Shown in pieces: positions 24,335-36,972 of a stretch of DNA of 64,000 bases (within the stretch, counting starts at the first letter, position 1; every line of letters starts with the position of its first letter). This DNA is from Meandrina meandrites (taxonomy: Eukaryota; Cnidaria; Anthozoa; Scleractinia; Meandrinidae). The notes beneath the pieces are model-generated. The model made no database searches. It was not told the DNA's origin and saw only the letters and a list, made by a program, of their open reading frames with translations. The stretch is taken from contig OY855905.1 in the NCBI GenBank assembly GCA_963693305.1, positions 310,001-374,000 on the forward strand, given 5' to 3'. The position numbers were made by a program, and so were the translations under genes.

Positions 24335-24486
24335 GGCTTTTTGGGCTGCTTGGAATAGCCCACCCAAAATGGTGGTTTAAAACCACAATTGGTAAATTCG
24401 ATCCCAAGGCTGTTTTTTCGCTTCGCCCCGATGGGGAAAATCGAAAAAAGGCGTTTTGAACGGAATTCGACGACCTTCGTTACCCC
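24335..24486. repeat. Transitional monomer between subfamilies C1 and C2
   Basis: This monomer keeps TGGTGG followed by TTTAAAACCAC, and AAATCGAAAAAAGG, which fit neither consensus exactly. It has already gained GGTAAATTCGATCCCAAGG, CTGTTTTTTCGCTTCGCC and AAGGCGTTTTGAACGG, as in C2. All monomers after it have TGGCATGAAACC; those before have TGGTATGAAACC. Earlier C1 monomers near 22450 and 23790 already show parts of the C2 pattern (GAAATTG...TAAA). Confidence 0.8.
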
Positions 24487-27400
24487 AGCGTTTTGCGCTG
24501 CTTGGAAAAGCCCACCCAAAATGGTGGCATGAAACCGAAATTTTAAAATTCGATCCCAAGGGTGTTTTTTCGTTTCCCCCCGATGGGTCAATTTAACAAA
24601 AAGCGTTTTGAACGCAATTGGACCACTTTCGTGAACCCGGCTTTTTCCGCTGCTTGGAAAAGCCCACCCAAAATGGTGGCATGAAACCGAAATTGTAAAA
24701 TTCGATCCCAAGGCTGTTTTTTCGCTTCGCCCCGATGGGGAAAGTTGAAAAAACGCGTTTTGAACGGAATTCGACGACCTTCGTTACCCCAGCGTTTTGC
24801 GCTGCTTGGAAAAGCCCACCCAAAATGGTGGCATGAAACCGAAATTGTAAAATTCGATCCCAAGGCTGTTTTTTCGCTTCGCCCCGATGGGGAAAGTTCA
24901 AAAAACGCGTTTTGAACAAAATTCGACGACCTTCGTTACCCCAGCGTTTCGCACTGCTTGGAAAAGCCCACCCAAAATGGTGGCATGAAACCGAAATTTT
25001 AAAATTCGATCCCAAGGATGTTTTTTCGCTTCGCCCCGATGGGGAAAGTTCAAAAAACGCGTTTTGAACGGAATTCGACGACCTTCGTTACCCCAGCGTT
25101 TCGCACCGCTTGGAAAAGCCCACCCAAAATGGTGGCATGAAACCGAAATTGTAAAATTTGATCTCACGGCTGTTTTTTTTGTCTGGCCAAGATGGGAAAA
25201 GTTGAAAAAACGCGTTTTGAACGCAAATGGACGACCTTCGTCAACCCGGCTTTTTCCGCTGCTTGGAAAAGCCCACCCAAAATGGTGGCATGAAACCGAA
25301 ATTGTAAAATTCGATGCCAAGGCTGTTTTTTCGTTTCCCCCCGATGGGGAAATTTAAGAAAACGCGTTTTGAACGCAATTGGACCACTTTCGTGAACCCG
25401 GCTTTTTCCGCTGCTTGGAAAAGGCCACCCAAAATGGTGGCATGAAACCGAAATTGTAAAATTCGATCCCAAGGCTGTTTTTTCTCTTCGCCCCGATGGC
25501 GAAAGTTGAAAAAACGCGATTTTAACGCAATTGGACGACCTTCGTCAACCCAGCTTTTTCCGCTGCTTGGAAAAGCCCACCCAAAATTGTGGTATGAAAC
25601 TGAAATTGTAAAATTTGATCCCACAGCTGTTTTTTTTTGTCTGGCGAAGATGGGAAAAGTTGAAAAAACGCGTTTTGAACGCAATTGGACGACCTTCGTC
25701 AACCCGGCTTTTTCCGCTGCTTGGAAAAGCCCACCCAAAATGGTGATATGAAACCGAAATTGTAAAATTTGATCCCACGGCTGTTTTTTTTGTCTGGCCA
25801 AGATGGGAAAAGTTGAAAAAACGCGTTTTGAACGCAATTGGACGACCTTCGTCAACGCGGCTTTTTCCGCTGCTTGGAAAAGCCCACCCAAAATGGTGGC
25901 AAGAAACCGAAATTTTCAAATGCGATCCCAAGGCTATTTTTTAGTTTCGCCCCGATGGGGAAAGTTAAAAAAAACGCGTTTTGAATGCAATTCGACGACC
26001 TTCGTCAACCCGGCTTTTTCCGCTGCTTGGAAAAGCCCACCCAAAATGGTGGCATGAAACCGAAATTTTAAAATTCGATCCCAAGGGTGTTTTTTCGTTT
26101 CCCTTCAATGGAAAAATTTAACAAAACGCGTTTTCAACGCAATTGGACCACTTTCGTAAACCCGGCTTTTTCCGCTGCTTGGAAAAGCCAACCCAAAATG
26201 GTGGCATGAAACCGAAATTTTAAAATTTGATCTCACGGCTGTTTTTTTTGTCTCGCCAAGATGGGAAAAGTTGAAAAAACGCGTTTTGAACGCAAATGGA
26301 CGACCTTCGTCAACCCGGCTTTTTCCGCTGCTTGGAAAAGCCCACCCAAAATGGTGGCATGAAACCGAAATTGTAAAATTTGATCCCACGGCTGTTTTTT
26401 TTGTCTGGCCAAGATGGGAAAAGTTGAAAAAACGCGTTTTGAACGCAAATGGACGACCTTCTTCAACCCGGCTTCTTCCGCTGCTTGGAAAAGCCCACCC
26501 AAAATGGTGGCATGAAACCGAAATTTTAAAATTCGATCCCAAGGGTGTTTTTTCGTTTCCCCCCGATGGGGAAATTTAACAAAACGCGTTTTGAACGCAA
26601 TTGGACCATTTTCGTGAACCCGGCTTTTTCCGCTGCTTGGAAAAGCCCACCCAAAATGGTGGCATGAAACCGAAATTGTAAAATTCGATCCCAAGGCTGT
26701 TTTTTCGCTTCGCCCCGATGGGGAAAGTTGAAAAAACGCGTTTTGAACGCAATTGGACGACCTTCGTCAACCCGGCTTTTTCCGCTGCTTGGAAAAGCCC
26801 ACCCAAAATGATGGCATGAAACCGAAATTTTAAAATTCGATCCCAAGGCTGTTTTTTAGTTTCGCCCCGATCGGGAAAGTTGAAAACACGCGTTTTGAAC
26901 GCAATTCGACGACCTTCGTCAACCGGACTTTTTCCGCTGCTTGGAAAAGCCCACACAAAATGGTGGCATGAATCCGAAATTGTAAAATTCGATCAAAGGC
27001 TGTTTTTTCGCTTCGCCCCGATGGGGAAAGTTGAAAAAACGCGTTTTGAACGCAATTGGACGACCTTCGTCAACCCGGCTTTTTCCGCTGCTTGGAAAAG
27101 CCCACCCAAAATGATGGCATGAAACCGAAATTTTAAAATTCGATCCCAAGGCTGTTTTTTAGTTTCGCCCCGATCGGGAAAGTTGAAAAAACGCGTTTTG
27201 AACGCAATTCGACGACCTTCGTCAACCGGACTTTTTCCGCTGCTTGGAAAAGCCCACACAAAATGGTGGCATGAAGCCGAAATTGAAAAATTCGATCCCA
27301 AGGCTGTTTTTTCGCTTCGCCCCGATGGGGAAAGTTGAAAAAACGCGTTTTGAACGCAATTCGACGACCTTCGTCAACCCGGCTTTTTCCGCTGCTTGGA

Positions 27401-27895
27401 AAAGCCCACCCAAAATGGTGGCATGAAACCGAAATTTTAAAATTCGATCAAAGGCTGTTTTTTCGCTTCGCCCCGATGGGGAAAGTTGAAAAAACGCGTT
27501 TTGAACGCTTTTGGACGACCTTCGTCAACCCGGCTTTTTCCACTGCTTGGAAAAGCCCACCCAAAATGATGGCATGAAACCGAAATTTTAAAATTCGATC
27601 CCAAGGCTGTTTTTTCGCTTCGCCCCGATGGGGAAAGTTGAAAAAACGCGTTTTGAACGCAATTGGACGACCTTCGTCAACCCGGCTTTTTCCGCTGCTT
27701 GGAAAAGCCCACCCAAAATGATGGCATGAAACCGAAATTTTAAAATTCGATCCCAAGGCTGTTTTTTAGTTTCGCCCCGATCGGGAAAGTTGAAAAAACG
27801 CGTTTTGAACGCAATTCGACGACCTTCTTCAACCCGGCTTTTTCCGCTGCTTGGAAAAGCCCACCCAAAATGGTGGCATGAAACCGAAATTGTAA

Positions 27896-29723
27896 AATTC
27901 GATCCCAAGGCTGTTTTTTAGTTTCGCCCCGATGGGGAAAGTTGAAAAAACGCGTTTTGAACGCAATTCGACGACCTTTGTCAACCCGGCTTCTTCCGCT
28001 GCTTGGAAAAGCCCACACAAAATGGTGGCATGAAACCGAAATTGTAAAATTTGATCTCACGGCTGTTTTTTTTGTCTGGCCAAGATGGGAAAAGTTGAAA
28101 AAACGCGGTTTGAACGCAATTGGACGACCTTCGTCAACCCGGCTTTTTCCGCTGCTTGGAAAAGCCCACCCAAAATGGTGGCATGAAACCGAAATTGTAA
28201 AATTCGATCCCAAGGCTGTTTTTTAGCTTCGCACCGATGGGGAAAGTTGAAAAAACGCGTTTTGAACGCAATTGGACGACCTTCGTCAACCCGGCTTTTT
28301 CCACTGCTTGGAAAAGCCCACCAAAAATGGTGGCATGAAATCGAAATTGTAAAATTCGATCCCAAGGCTGTTTTTTAGTTTCGCCCCGATGGGGAAAGTT
28401 GAAAAAACGCGTTTTGAACGCAATTGGACGACCTTCGTCAACCCGGCTTTTTCCGCTGCTTGGAAAAGCCCACACAAAATGGTGGCATATAAACCGAAAT
28501 TTTAAAATTCGATCCCAAGGGTGTTTTTTCGTTTCTTCCCGATGGGGAAATTTAACAAAACGCGTTTTGAACGCAATTGGACCACTTTCGTGAACCCAGC
28601 TTTTTCCGCTGCTTGGAAAAGCCCACCCAAAATGGTGGCATGAAACCGAAATTTTAAAATTCGATCCCAAGGCTATTTTTTAGTTTCGCCCCGATGGGGA
28701 AAGTTGAAAAAACGCGTTTTGAACGCAATTCGACGACCTTCGTCAACCCGGCTTTTTCCGCTGCTTGGAAAAGCCCACCCAAAATGGTGGCATGAAACCG
28801 AAATTTTAAAATTCGATCCCAAGGCTGTTTTTTAGTTTCGCCCCGATGGGGAAAGTTGAAAAAACGCGTTTTGAACGCAATTCGACGACCTTTGTCAACC
28901 CGGCTTCTTCCGCTGCTTGGAAAAGCCCACACAAAATGGTGGCATGAAACCGAAATTGTAAAATTTGATCTCACGGCTGTTTTTTTTGTCTGGCCAAGAT
29001 GGGAAAAGTTGAAAAAACGCGTTTTGAACGCAATTGGACGACCTTCGTCAACCCGGCTTTTTCCGCTGCTTGGAAAAGCCCACCCAAAATGGTGGCATGA
29101 AACCGAAATTGTAAAATTCGATCCCAAGGCTGTTTTTTAGCTTCGCACAAATGGGGAAAGTTGAAAAAACGCGTTTTGAACGCAATTGGACGACCTTCGT
29201 CAACCCGGCTTTTTCCACTGCTTCGAAAAGCCCACCAAAAATGGTGGCATGAAACCGAAATTGTAAAATTCGATCCCAAGGCTGTTTTTTAGTTTCGCCC
29301 CGATGGGGAAAGTTGAAAAAACGCGTTTTGAACGCAATTCGACGACCTTCGTCAACCCGGCTTTTTCCGCTGCTTGGAAAAGCCCAAACAAAATGGTGGC
29401 ATATAAACCGAAATTGTAAAATTCGATCCCAAGGGTGTTTTTTCGTTTCTTCCCGATGGGGAAATTTAACAAAACGCGTTTTGAACGCAATTGGACCACT
29501 TTCGTGAACCCAGCTTTTTCCGCTGCTTGGCAAAGCCCACCCAAAATGGTGGCATGAAACCGAAATTTTAAAATTCGATCCCAAGGCTATTTTTTAGTTT
29601 CGCCCCGATGGGGAAAGTTGAAAAAACGCGTTTTGAACGCAATTCGACGACCTTCGTCAACCCGGCTTTTTCCGCTGCTTGGAAAAGCCCACCCAAAATG
29701 GTGGCATGAAACCGAAATTGTAA
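27896..29723. repeat. Tandem 914-bp (six-monomer) higher-order repeat of C2
   Basis: 27896-28809 and 28810-29723 share private variants in the same order: CCTTTGTCAACCCGGCTTCTT (27974 and 28888), AGCTTCGCAC, TTCCACTGCTT, GGCATATAAACCG and GTTTCTTCCCGATGGGG. The unit is 6 x 152 plus 2 bp. Boundaries are approximate. Confidence 0.82.
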
Positions 29724-31105
29724 AATTCGATCCCGAGGCTGTTTTTTCGCTTCGCCCTGATGGGGAAAGTTGAAAAAACGCGTTTTGAACGCAATTGGAC
29801 GACCTTCGTCAACCCTGCTTTTTCCGCTGCTTGGAAAAGCCCACCCAAAATGGTGGCATGAAACCGAAATTGTAAAATTCGATCCCAAGGCTGTTTTTTC
29901 GCTTCGCCCCGATGGGGAAAGTTGAAAAAACGCGTTTTGAACGCAATTGGACGACCTTCGTCAAACCGGCTTTTTCCGCTGCTTGGAAAAGCCCACCCAA
30001 AATGGTGGCATGAAACCGAAATTTTAAAATTCGATCCCAAGGGTGTTTTTTCGTTTCCCCCCGATTGGGAAATTTAACAAAACGCGTTTTGAACGCAATT
30101 GGAACACTTTCGTGAACCCGGCTTTTTTCGCTGCTTGGGAAAGCCCACCCCAAATGGTGGCATGAAACCGAAATTGTAAAATTCGATCCCAAGGCTAATT
30201 TTTCGCTTCACCCCGATGGGGAAAGTTGAAAAAACGCGTTTTGAACGCAATTGGACGACCTTCGTCAACCCGGCTTTTTCCACTGCTTGGAAAAGCCCAC
30301 CAAAAATGGTGGCATGAAACCGAAATTGTAAAATTCGATCCCAAGGCTGTTTTTTAGTTTCGCCCCGATGGGGAAAGTTGAAAAAACGCGTTTTGAACGC
30401 AATTCGACGACCTTCGTCAACCCGGCTTTTTCCGCTGCTTGGAAAAGCCCAAACAAAATGGTGGCATATAAACCGAAATTTTAAAATTCAATCCCAAGGG
30501 TGTTTTTTCGTTTCTTCCCGATGGGGAAATTTAACAAAACGCGTTTTGAACGCAATTGGACCACTTTCGTGAACCCAGCTTTTTCCGCTGCTTGGAAAAG
30601 CCCACCCAAAATGGTGGCATGAAACCGAAATTTTAAAATTCGATCCCAAGGCTATTTTTTAGTTTCGCCCCGATGGGGAAAGTTGAAAAAACGCGTTTTG
30701 AACGCAATTCGACGACCTTCGTCAACCCGGCTTTTTCCGCTGCTTGGAAAAGCCCACCCAAAATGGTGGCATGAAACCGAAATTGTAAAATTCGATCCCG
30801 AGGCTGTTTTTTCGCTTCGCCCTGATGGGGAAAGTTGAAAAAACGCGTTTTGAACGCAATTGGACGACCTTCGTCAACCCGGCTTTTTCCGCTGCTTGGA
30901 AAAGCCCACCCAAAATGGTGGCATGAAACCGAAATTGTAAAATTCGATCCCAAGGCTGTTTTTTCGCTTCGCCCCGATGGGGAAAGTTGAAAAAACGCGT
31001 TTTGAACGCAATTGGACGACCTTCGTCAAACCGGCTTTTTCCGCTGCTTGGAAAAGCCCACCCAAAATGGTGGCATGAAACCGAAATTTTAAAATTCGAT
31101 CCCAA
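29170..31105. repeat. Overlapping 1065-bp (seven-monomer) higher-order repeat of C2
   Basis: The segment around 29200-30040 recurs at about 30260-31105, an offset of 1065 bp (7 x 152 plus 1). Markers include GGCATATAAACCG with CTTCCCGATGGGG (29400 and 30465) and GATCCCGAGGCTG (29730 and 30795). It overlaps the 914-bp repeat, so two duplication events with different unit lengths have been layered here. Confidence 0.78.
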
Positions 31106-34100
31106 GGCTGTTTTTTCGCTTCGCCCCGATGGGGAAAGTTGAAAAAACGCGTTTTGAACGCAATTGGACGACCTTCGTCAAACCGGCTTTTTCCGCTGCT
31201 TGGAAAAGCCCACCCAAAATGGTGGCATGAAACCGAACTTTTAAAATTCGATCCCAAGGGTGTTTTTTCGTTTCCCCCCGATGGGGAAATTTAACAAAAC
31301 GCGTTTTGAACGCAATTGGAACACTTTCGTGAACCCGGCTTTTTCCGCTGCTTGGGAAAGCCCACCCCAAATGGTGGCATGAAACCGAAATTGTAAAATT
31401 CGATCCCAAGGCTAATTTTTCGCTTCGCCCCGATGGGGAAAGTTGAAAAAACGCGTTTTGAACGCAATTGGAACACTTTCGTGAACCCGGCTTTTTCCGC
31501 TGCTTGGAAAAGCCCACCCCAAATGGTGGCATGAAACCGAAATTTTAAAATTCGATCCCAAGGGTGTTTTTTCGTTTCCCCCCGATGGGGAAATTTAACA
31601 AAACGCGTTTTCAACGCAATTGGACGACCTTCGTCAAACCGGCTTTTTCCGCTGCTTGGAAAAGCCCACCCAAAATGGTGGCATGAAACCGAAATTTTAA
31701 AATTCGATCCCAAGGGTGTTTTTTCGTTTCCCCCCGATGGGGAAATTTAACAAAACGCGTTTTGAACGCAATTGGAACACTTTCGTGAACCCGGCTTTTT
31801 CCCTTGCTTGGGAAAGCCCACCCCAAATGCTGGCATGAAACCGAAATTGTAAAATTCGATCCCAAGGCTAATTTTTCGCTTCACCCCGATGGGGAAAGTT
31901 GAAAAAACGCGTTTTGAACGCAATTGGACGACCTTCGTCAACCCGGCTTTCTCCGCTGCTTGGAAAAGCCCACCCAAAATGGTGGCATGAAACCGAAATT
32001 TTAAAATTCGATCCCAAGGGTGTTTTTTCGTTTCCCCCCGATGGGGAAATTTAACAAAACGCGTTTTGAACGCAATTGGAACACTTTCGTGAACCCGGCT
32101 TTTTCCGCTGCTTGGGAAAGCCCACCCAAAATGGTGGCATGAAACCGAAATTGTAAAATTCGATCCCAAGGCTGTTTTTTCGCTTCGCCCCGATGGGGAA
32201 AGTTGAAAAAACGCGTTTTGAACGCAATTGGACGACCTTCGTCAACCCGGCTTTTTCCGCTGCTTGGAAAAGCCCACCCAAAATGGTGGCATGAAACCGA
32301 ACTTTTAAAATTCGATCCCAAGGGTGTTTTTTCGTTTCCCCCCGATGGGGAAATTTAACAAAACGCGTTTTGAACGCAATTGGAACACTTTCGTGAACCC
32401 GGCTTTTTCCGCTGCTTGGGAAAGCCCACCCCAAATGGTGGCATGAAACCGAAATTTTAAAATTCGATCCCAAGGGTGTTTTTTCGTTTCCCCCCGATGG
32501 GGAAATTTAACAAAACGCGTTTTGAACGCAATTGGACGACCTTCGTCAAACCGGCTTTTTCCGCTGCTTGGAAAAGCCCACCCAAAATGGTGGCATGAAA
32601 CCGAAATTTTAAAATTCGATCCCAAGGGTGTTTTTTCGTTTCCCCCCGATGGGGAAATTTAACAAAACGCGTTTTGAACGCAATTGGAACACTTTCGTGA
32701 ATCCGGCTTTTTCCGCTGCTTGGGAAAGCCCACCCAAAATGGTGGCATGAAACCGAAATTGTAAAATTCGATCCCAAGGCTGTTTTTTCGCTTCGCCCCG
32801 ATGGGGAAAGTTGAAAAAACGCGTTTTGAACGCAATTGGACGACCTTCGTGAACCCGGCTTTCTCCGCTGCTTGGAAAAGCCCACCCAAAATGGTGGCAT
32901 GAAACCGAAATTTTAAAATTCGATCCCAGGGCTATTTTTTAGTTTCTCTCCAATGGGGAAAGTTGAAAAAACGCGTTTTGAACGCAATTCGACGACCTTC
33001 GTCAACCCGGCTTTTTCCGCTGCTTGGAAAAGCCCACACAAAATGGTGGCATGAAACCGAAATTTTAAAATTCGGTCCCAAGGCTGTTTTTTAGTTTCGC
33101 CCCGATGGGGAAAGTTGAAAAAACGCGTTTTGAACGCAATTCGACGACCTTCGTCAACCCGGCTTTTTCCGCTGCTTGGAAAAGCCCACCCAAAATGGTG
33201 GCATGAAACCGAAATTGTAAAATTCGATCCCGAGGCTGTTTTTTCGCTTCGCCCCGATGGGGAAAGTTGAAAAAACGCGTTTTGAACGCAATTGGACGAC
33301 CTTCGTCAAACCGGCTTTTTCCGCTGCTTGGAAAAGCCCACCCAAAATGGTGGCATGAAATTGAAATTTTAAAATTCGATCCCAAGGGTGTTTTTTCGTT
33401 TCCACCCGATGGGAAAATTTAACAAAACGCGTTTTGAACGCAATTGGAACACTTTCGTGAACCCGGGTTTTTCCGCTGCTTGGAAAAGCCCACCCAAAAT
33501 GGTGGCATGAAACCGAAATTTTAAAATTCGATCCCAAGGCTGTTTTTTCGCTTCGCCCCGATGGGGAAAGTTGAAAAAACGCGTTTTGAACGCAATTGGA
33601 CGACCTTCGTCAACCCGGCTTTTTCCGCTGCTTGGAAAAGCCCACCCAAAATGGTGGCATGAAACCGAAATTGTAAAATTCGATCCCAAGGCTTTTTTTT
33701 CGCTTCGCCCCGATGGGGAAAGTTGAAAAAACGCGTTTTGAACGCAATTGGACGACCTTCGTCAACCCGGCTTTTTCCGCTGCTTTGAAAAGCCCACCCA
33801 AAATGGTGGCATGAAACCGAAATTTTAAAATTCGATCCCAAGGGTGTTTTTTCGTTTCCCCCCGATGGGGAAATTTAACAAAACGCGTTTTGAACGCAAT
33901 TGGACCACTTTCGTGAACCCGGCCTTTTCCGCTGCTTGGAAAAGACCACCCAAAATGGTGGCATGAAACCGAAATTTTAAAATTCGATCTCAAGGCTATT
34001 TTTTAGTTTCGCCCCGATGGGGAAAGTTGAAAAAACGCGTTTTCAACGCAATTGGACGACCTTCGTCAACCCGGCTTTTTCCGCTGCTTGGAAAAGCCCA

Positions 34101-35860
34101 CCCAAAATGTTGGCATGAAACCGAAGTTTTAAAATTCGATCCCAAGGCTATTTTTTAGTTTCTCTCCGATGGGGAAAGTTGAACAAACGCGTTTTGAACG
34201 CAATTCGACGACCTTCGTCAACCCGGCTTTTTCCGCTGCTTGGAAAAGCCCACACAAAATGGTGGCATGAAACCGAAATTTTAAAATTCGATCCCAAGGC
34301 TGTTTTTTAGTTTCGCCCCGATGGGGAAAGTTGAAAAAACGCGTTTTGAACGCAATTCGACGACCTTCGTCAACCCGGCTTTTTCCGCTGCTTGGAAAAG
34401 CCCACCCAAAATGGTGGCATGAAACCGAAATTGTAAAATTCGATCCCGAGGCTGTTTTTTCGCTTCGCCCCGATGGGGAAAGTTGAAAAAACGCGTTTTG
34501 AACGCAATTGGACGACCTTCGTCAAACCGGCTTTTTCCGCTGCTTGGAAAAGCCCACCCAAAATGGTGGCATGAAACCGAAATTTTAAAATTCGATCCCA
34601 AGGGTGTTTTTCGTTTCCCCCCGATGGCAAAAATTTAACAAAACGCGTTTTGAACGCAATTGGAACACTTTCGTGAACCCGGGTTTTTCCGCTGCTTGGA
34701 AAAGCCCACCCAAAATGGTGGCATGAAACCGAAATTGTAAAATTCGATCCCAAGGCTGTTTTTTCGCTTCGCCCCGATGGGGAAAGTTGAAAAAACGCGT
34801 TTTGAACGCAATTCGACGACCTTCGTCAACCCGGCTTTTTCCGCTGCTTGGAAAAGCCCACCCAAAATGGTGGCATGAAACCGAAATTGTAAAATTTGAT
34901 CTCACGGCTGTTTTTTTTGTCTGGCCAAGATCGGAAAAGTTGAAAAAACGCGTTTTGAACACAATTGGACGACCTTCGTCAACCCGGCTTTTTCCGCTGC
35001 TTGGAAAAGCCCACCCAAAATGGTGGCATGAAACCGAAATTGTAAAATTTGATCCCACGGCTGTTTTTTTTTGTCTGGCCCAGATGGGAAAAGTTGAAAA
35101 AACGCGTTTGGAACGCAATTGGACGACCTTCGTCAACCCGGCTTTTTCCGCTGCTTGGAAAAGCCCACCTAAAATGGTGGCATGAAACCGAAATTTTAAA
35201 ATTCGATCCCAAGGGTGTTTTTTCGTTTCCCCCCGATGGGGAAATTTAACAAAACGCGTTTTCAACGCAATTGGACCACTTTCGTGAACCCGGCTTTTTC
35301 CGCTGCTTGGAAAAGCCCACCCAAAATGGTGGCATGAAACCGAAATTGAAAAATTCGATCCCAAGGGTGTTTTTTCGTTTCCCCCCGATGGGGAAATTTA
35401 ACAAAACGCGTTTCGAACGCAATTGGACCACTTTCGTGAACCCAGCTTTTTCCGCTGCTTGGAAAAGCCCACCCAAAATGGTGGCATGAAACCGAAATTG
35501 TAAAATTCGATCCCAAGGCTGTTTTTTCGCTTCGCCCCGATGGGGAAAGTTGAAAAAACGCGTTTTTAACGCAATTGGACGACCTTCGTCAACCCGGCTT
35601 TTTCCGCTGCTTGGAAAAGCCCACCCAAAATGGTGGCATGAAACCGAAATTGTAAAATTTGATCTCACGGCTGTTTTTTTTGTCTGGCCAAGATGGGAAA
35701 AGTTGAAAAAACGCGTTTTGAACACAATTGGACGACCTTCGTCAACCCGGCTTTTTCCGCTGCTTGGAAAAGCCCACCCAAAATGGTGGCATGAAACCGA
35801 AATTGTAAAATTTGATCCCACGGCTGTTTTTTTTTTGTCTGGCCAAGATGGGAAAAGTTG

Positions 35861-36880
35861 AAAAAACGCGTTTTGAACGCAATTGGACGACCTTCGTCAA
35901 CCCGGCTTTTTCCGCTGCTTGGAAAAGCCCACCCAAAATGGTGGCATGAAACCGAAATTTTAAAATTCGATCCCAAGGGTGTTTTTTCGTTTCCCCCCGA
36001 TGGAGAAATTTAACAAAACGCGTTTTCAACGCAATTGGACCACTTTCGTGAACCCGGCTTTTTCCGCTGCTTGGAAAAGCCCACCCAAAATGGTGGCCTG
36101 AAACCGAAATTGAAAAATTCGATCGCTAGGGTGTTTTTTCGTTTCCCCCCGATGGGGAAATTTAACAAAACGCGTTTCGAACGCAATTGGACCACTTTCG
36201 TGAACCCAGCTTTTTCCGCTGCTTGGAAAAGCCCACCCAAAATGGTGGCATGAAACCGAAATTGTAAAATTCGATCCCAAGGCTGTTTTTTCGCTTCGCC
36301 CCGATGGGGAAAGTTGAAAAAACGCGTTTTGAACGCAATTGGACGACCTTCGTCAACCCGGCTTTTTCCGCTGCTTGGAAAAGCCCACCCAAAATGGTGG
36401 CATGAAACCGAAATTTTAAAATTCGATCCCAAGGGTGTTTTTTCGTTTCCCCCCGATGGAGAAATTTAACAAAACGCGTTTTCAACGCAATTGGACCACT
36501 TTCGTGAACCCGGCTTTTTCCGCTGCTTGGAAAAGCCCACCCAAAATGGTGGCCTGAAACCGAAATTGAAAAATTCGATCCCTAGGGTGTTTTTTCGTTT
36601 CCCCCCGATGGGGAAATTTAACAAAACGCGTTTCGAACGCAATTGGACCACTTTCGTGAACCCAGCTTTTTCCGCTGCTTGGAAAAGCCCACCCAAAATG
36701 GTGGCATGAAACCGAAATTGTAAAATTCGATCCCAAGGCTGTTTTTTCGCTTCGCCCCGATGGGGAAAGTTGAAAAAACGCGTTTTGAACGCAATTGGAC
36801 GACCTTCGTCAACCCGGCTTTTTCCGCTGCTTGGAAAAGCCCACCCAAAATGGTGGCATGAAACCGAAATTTTAAAATTC
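35861..36880. repeat. Trimeric 456-bp higher-order repeat of C2
   Basis: The marker set GATGGAGAAATTTAAC, GGTGGCCTGAAACC, AAATTGAAAAATTCGATC and GCGTTTCGAACGC occurs twice, 456 bp (3 x 152) apart, at about 36000-36190 and 36456-36645. A more diverged relative lies about 764 bp before the first copy. Confidence 0.85.
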
Positions 36881-36972
36881 GATCCCAAGGCTGTTTTTTC
36901 GCTTCGCCCCGATGGCGAAAGTTGAAAAAACGCGTTTTTAACGCAATTGGACGACCTTCGTCAACCCGGCTT

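Larger units (their letters stand above)
24487..34832. repeat. Satellite C, subfamily C2: mixed-type block (about 68 monomers)
   Basis: The 152-bp period continues without interruption. The C2 core is TGGCATGAAACCGAAATT, TAAAATTCGATCCCAAGG, AAGTTGAAAAAACGCG, TTTTGAACGCAATT, and CCGGCTTTTTCCGCTGC. Types a, b, c and d are interspersed. The first monomers (24487 to about 25200) form a local variant with GAACGGAATTCGACGACC and TTCGTTACCCCAGCG. The usual C1 EcoRI site is replaced by AAAATTCG, and a perfect palindrome AAAACGCGTTTT (MluI core ACGCGT) appears in most monomers. Confidence 0.95.
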
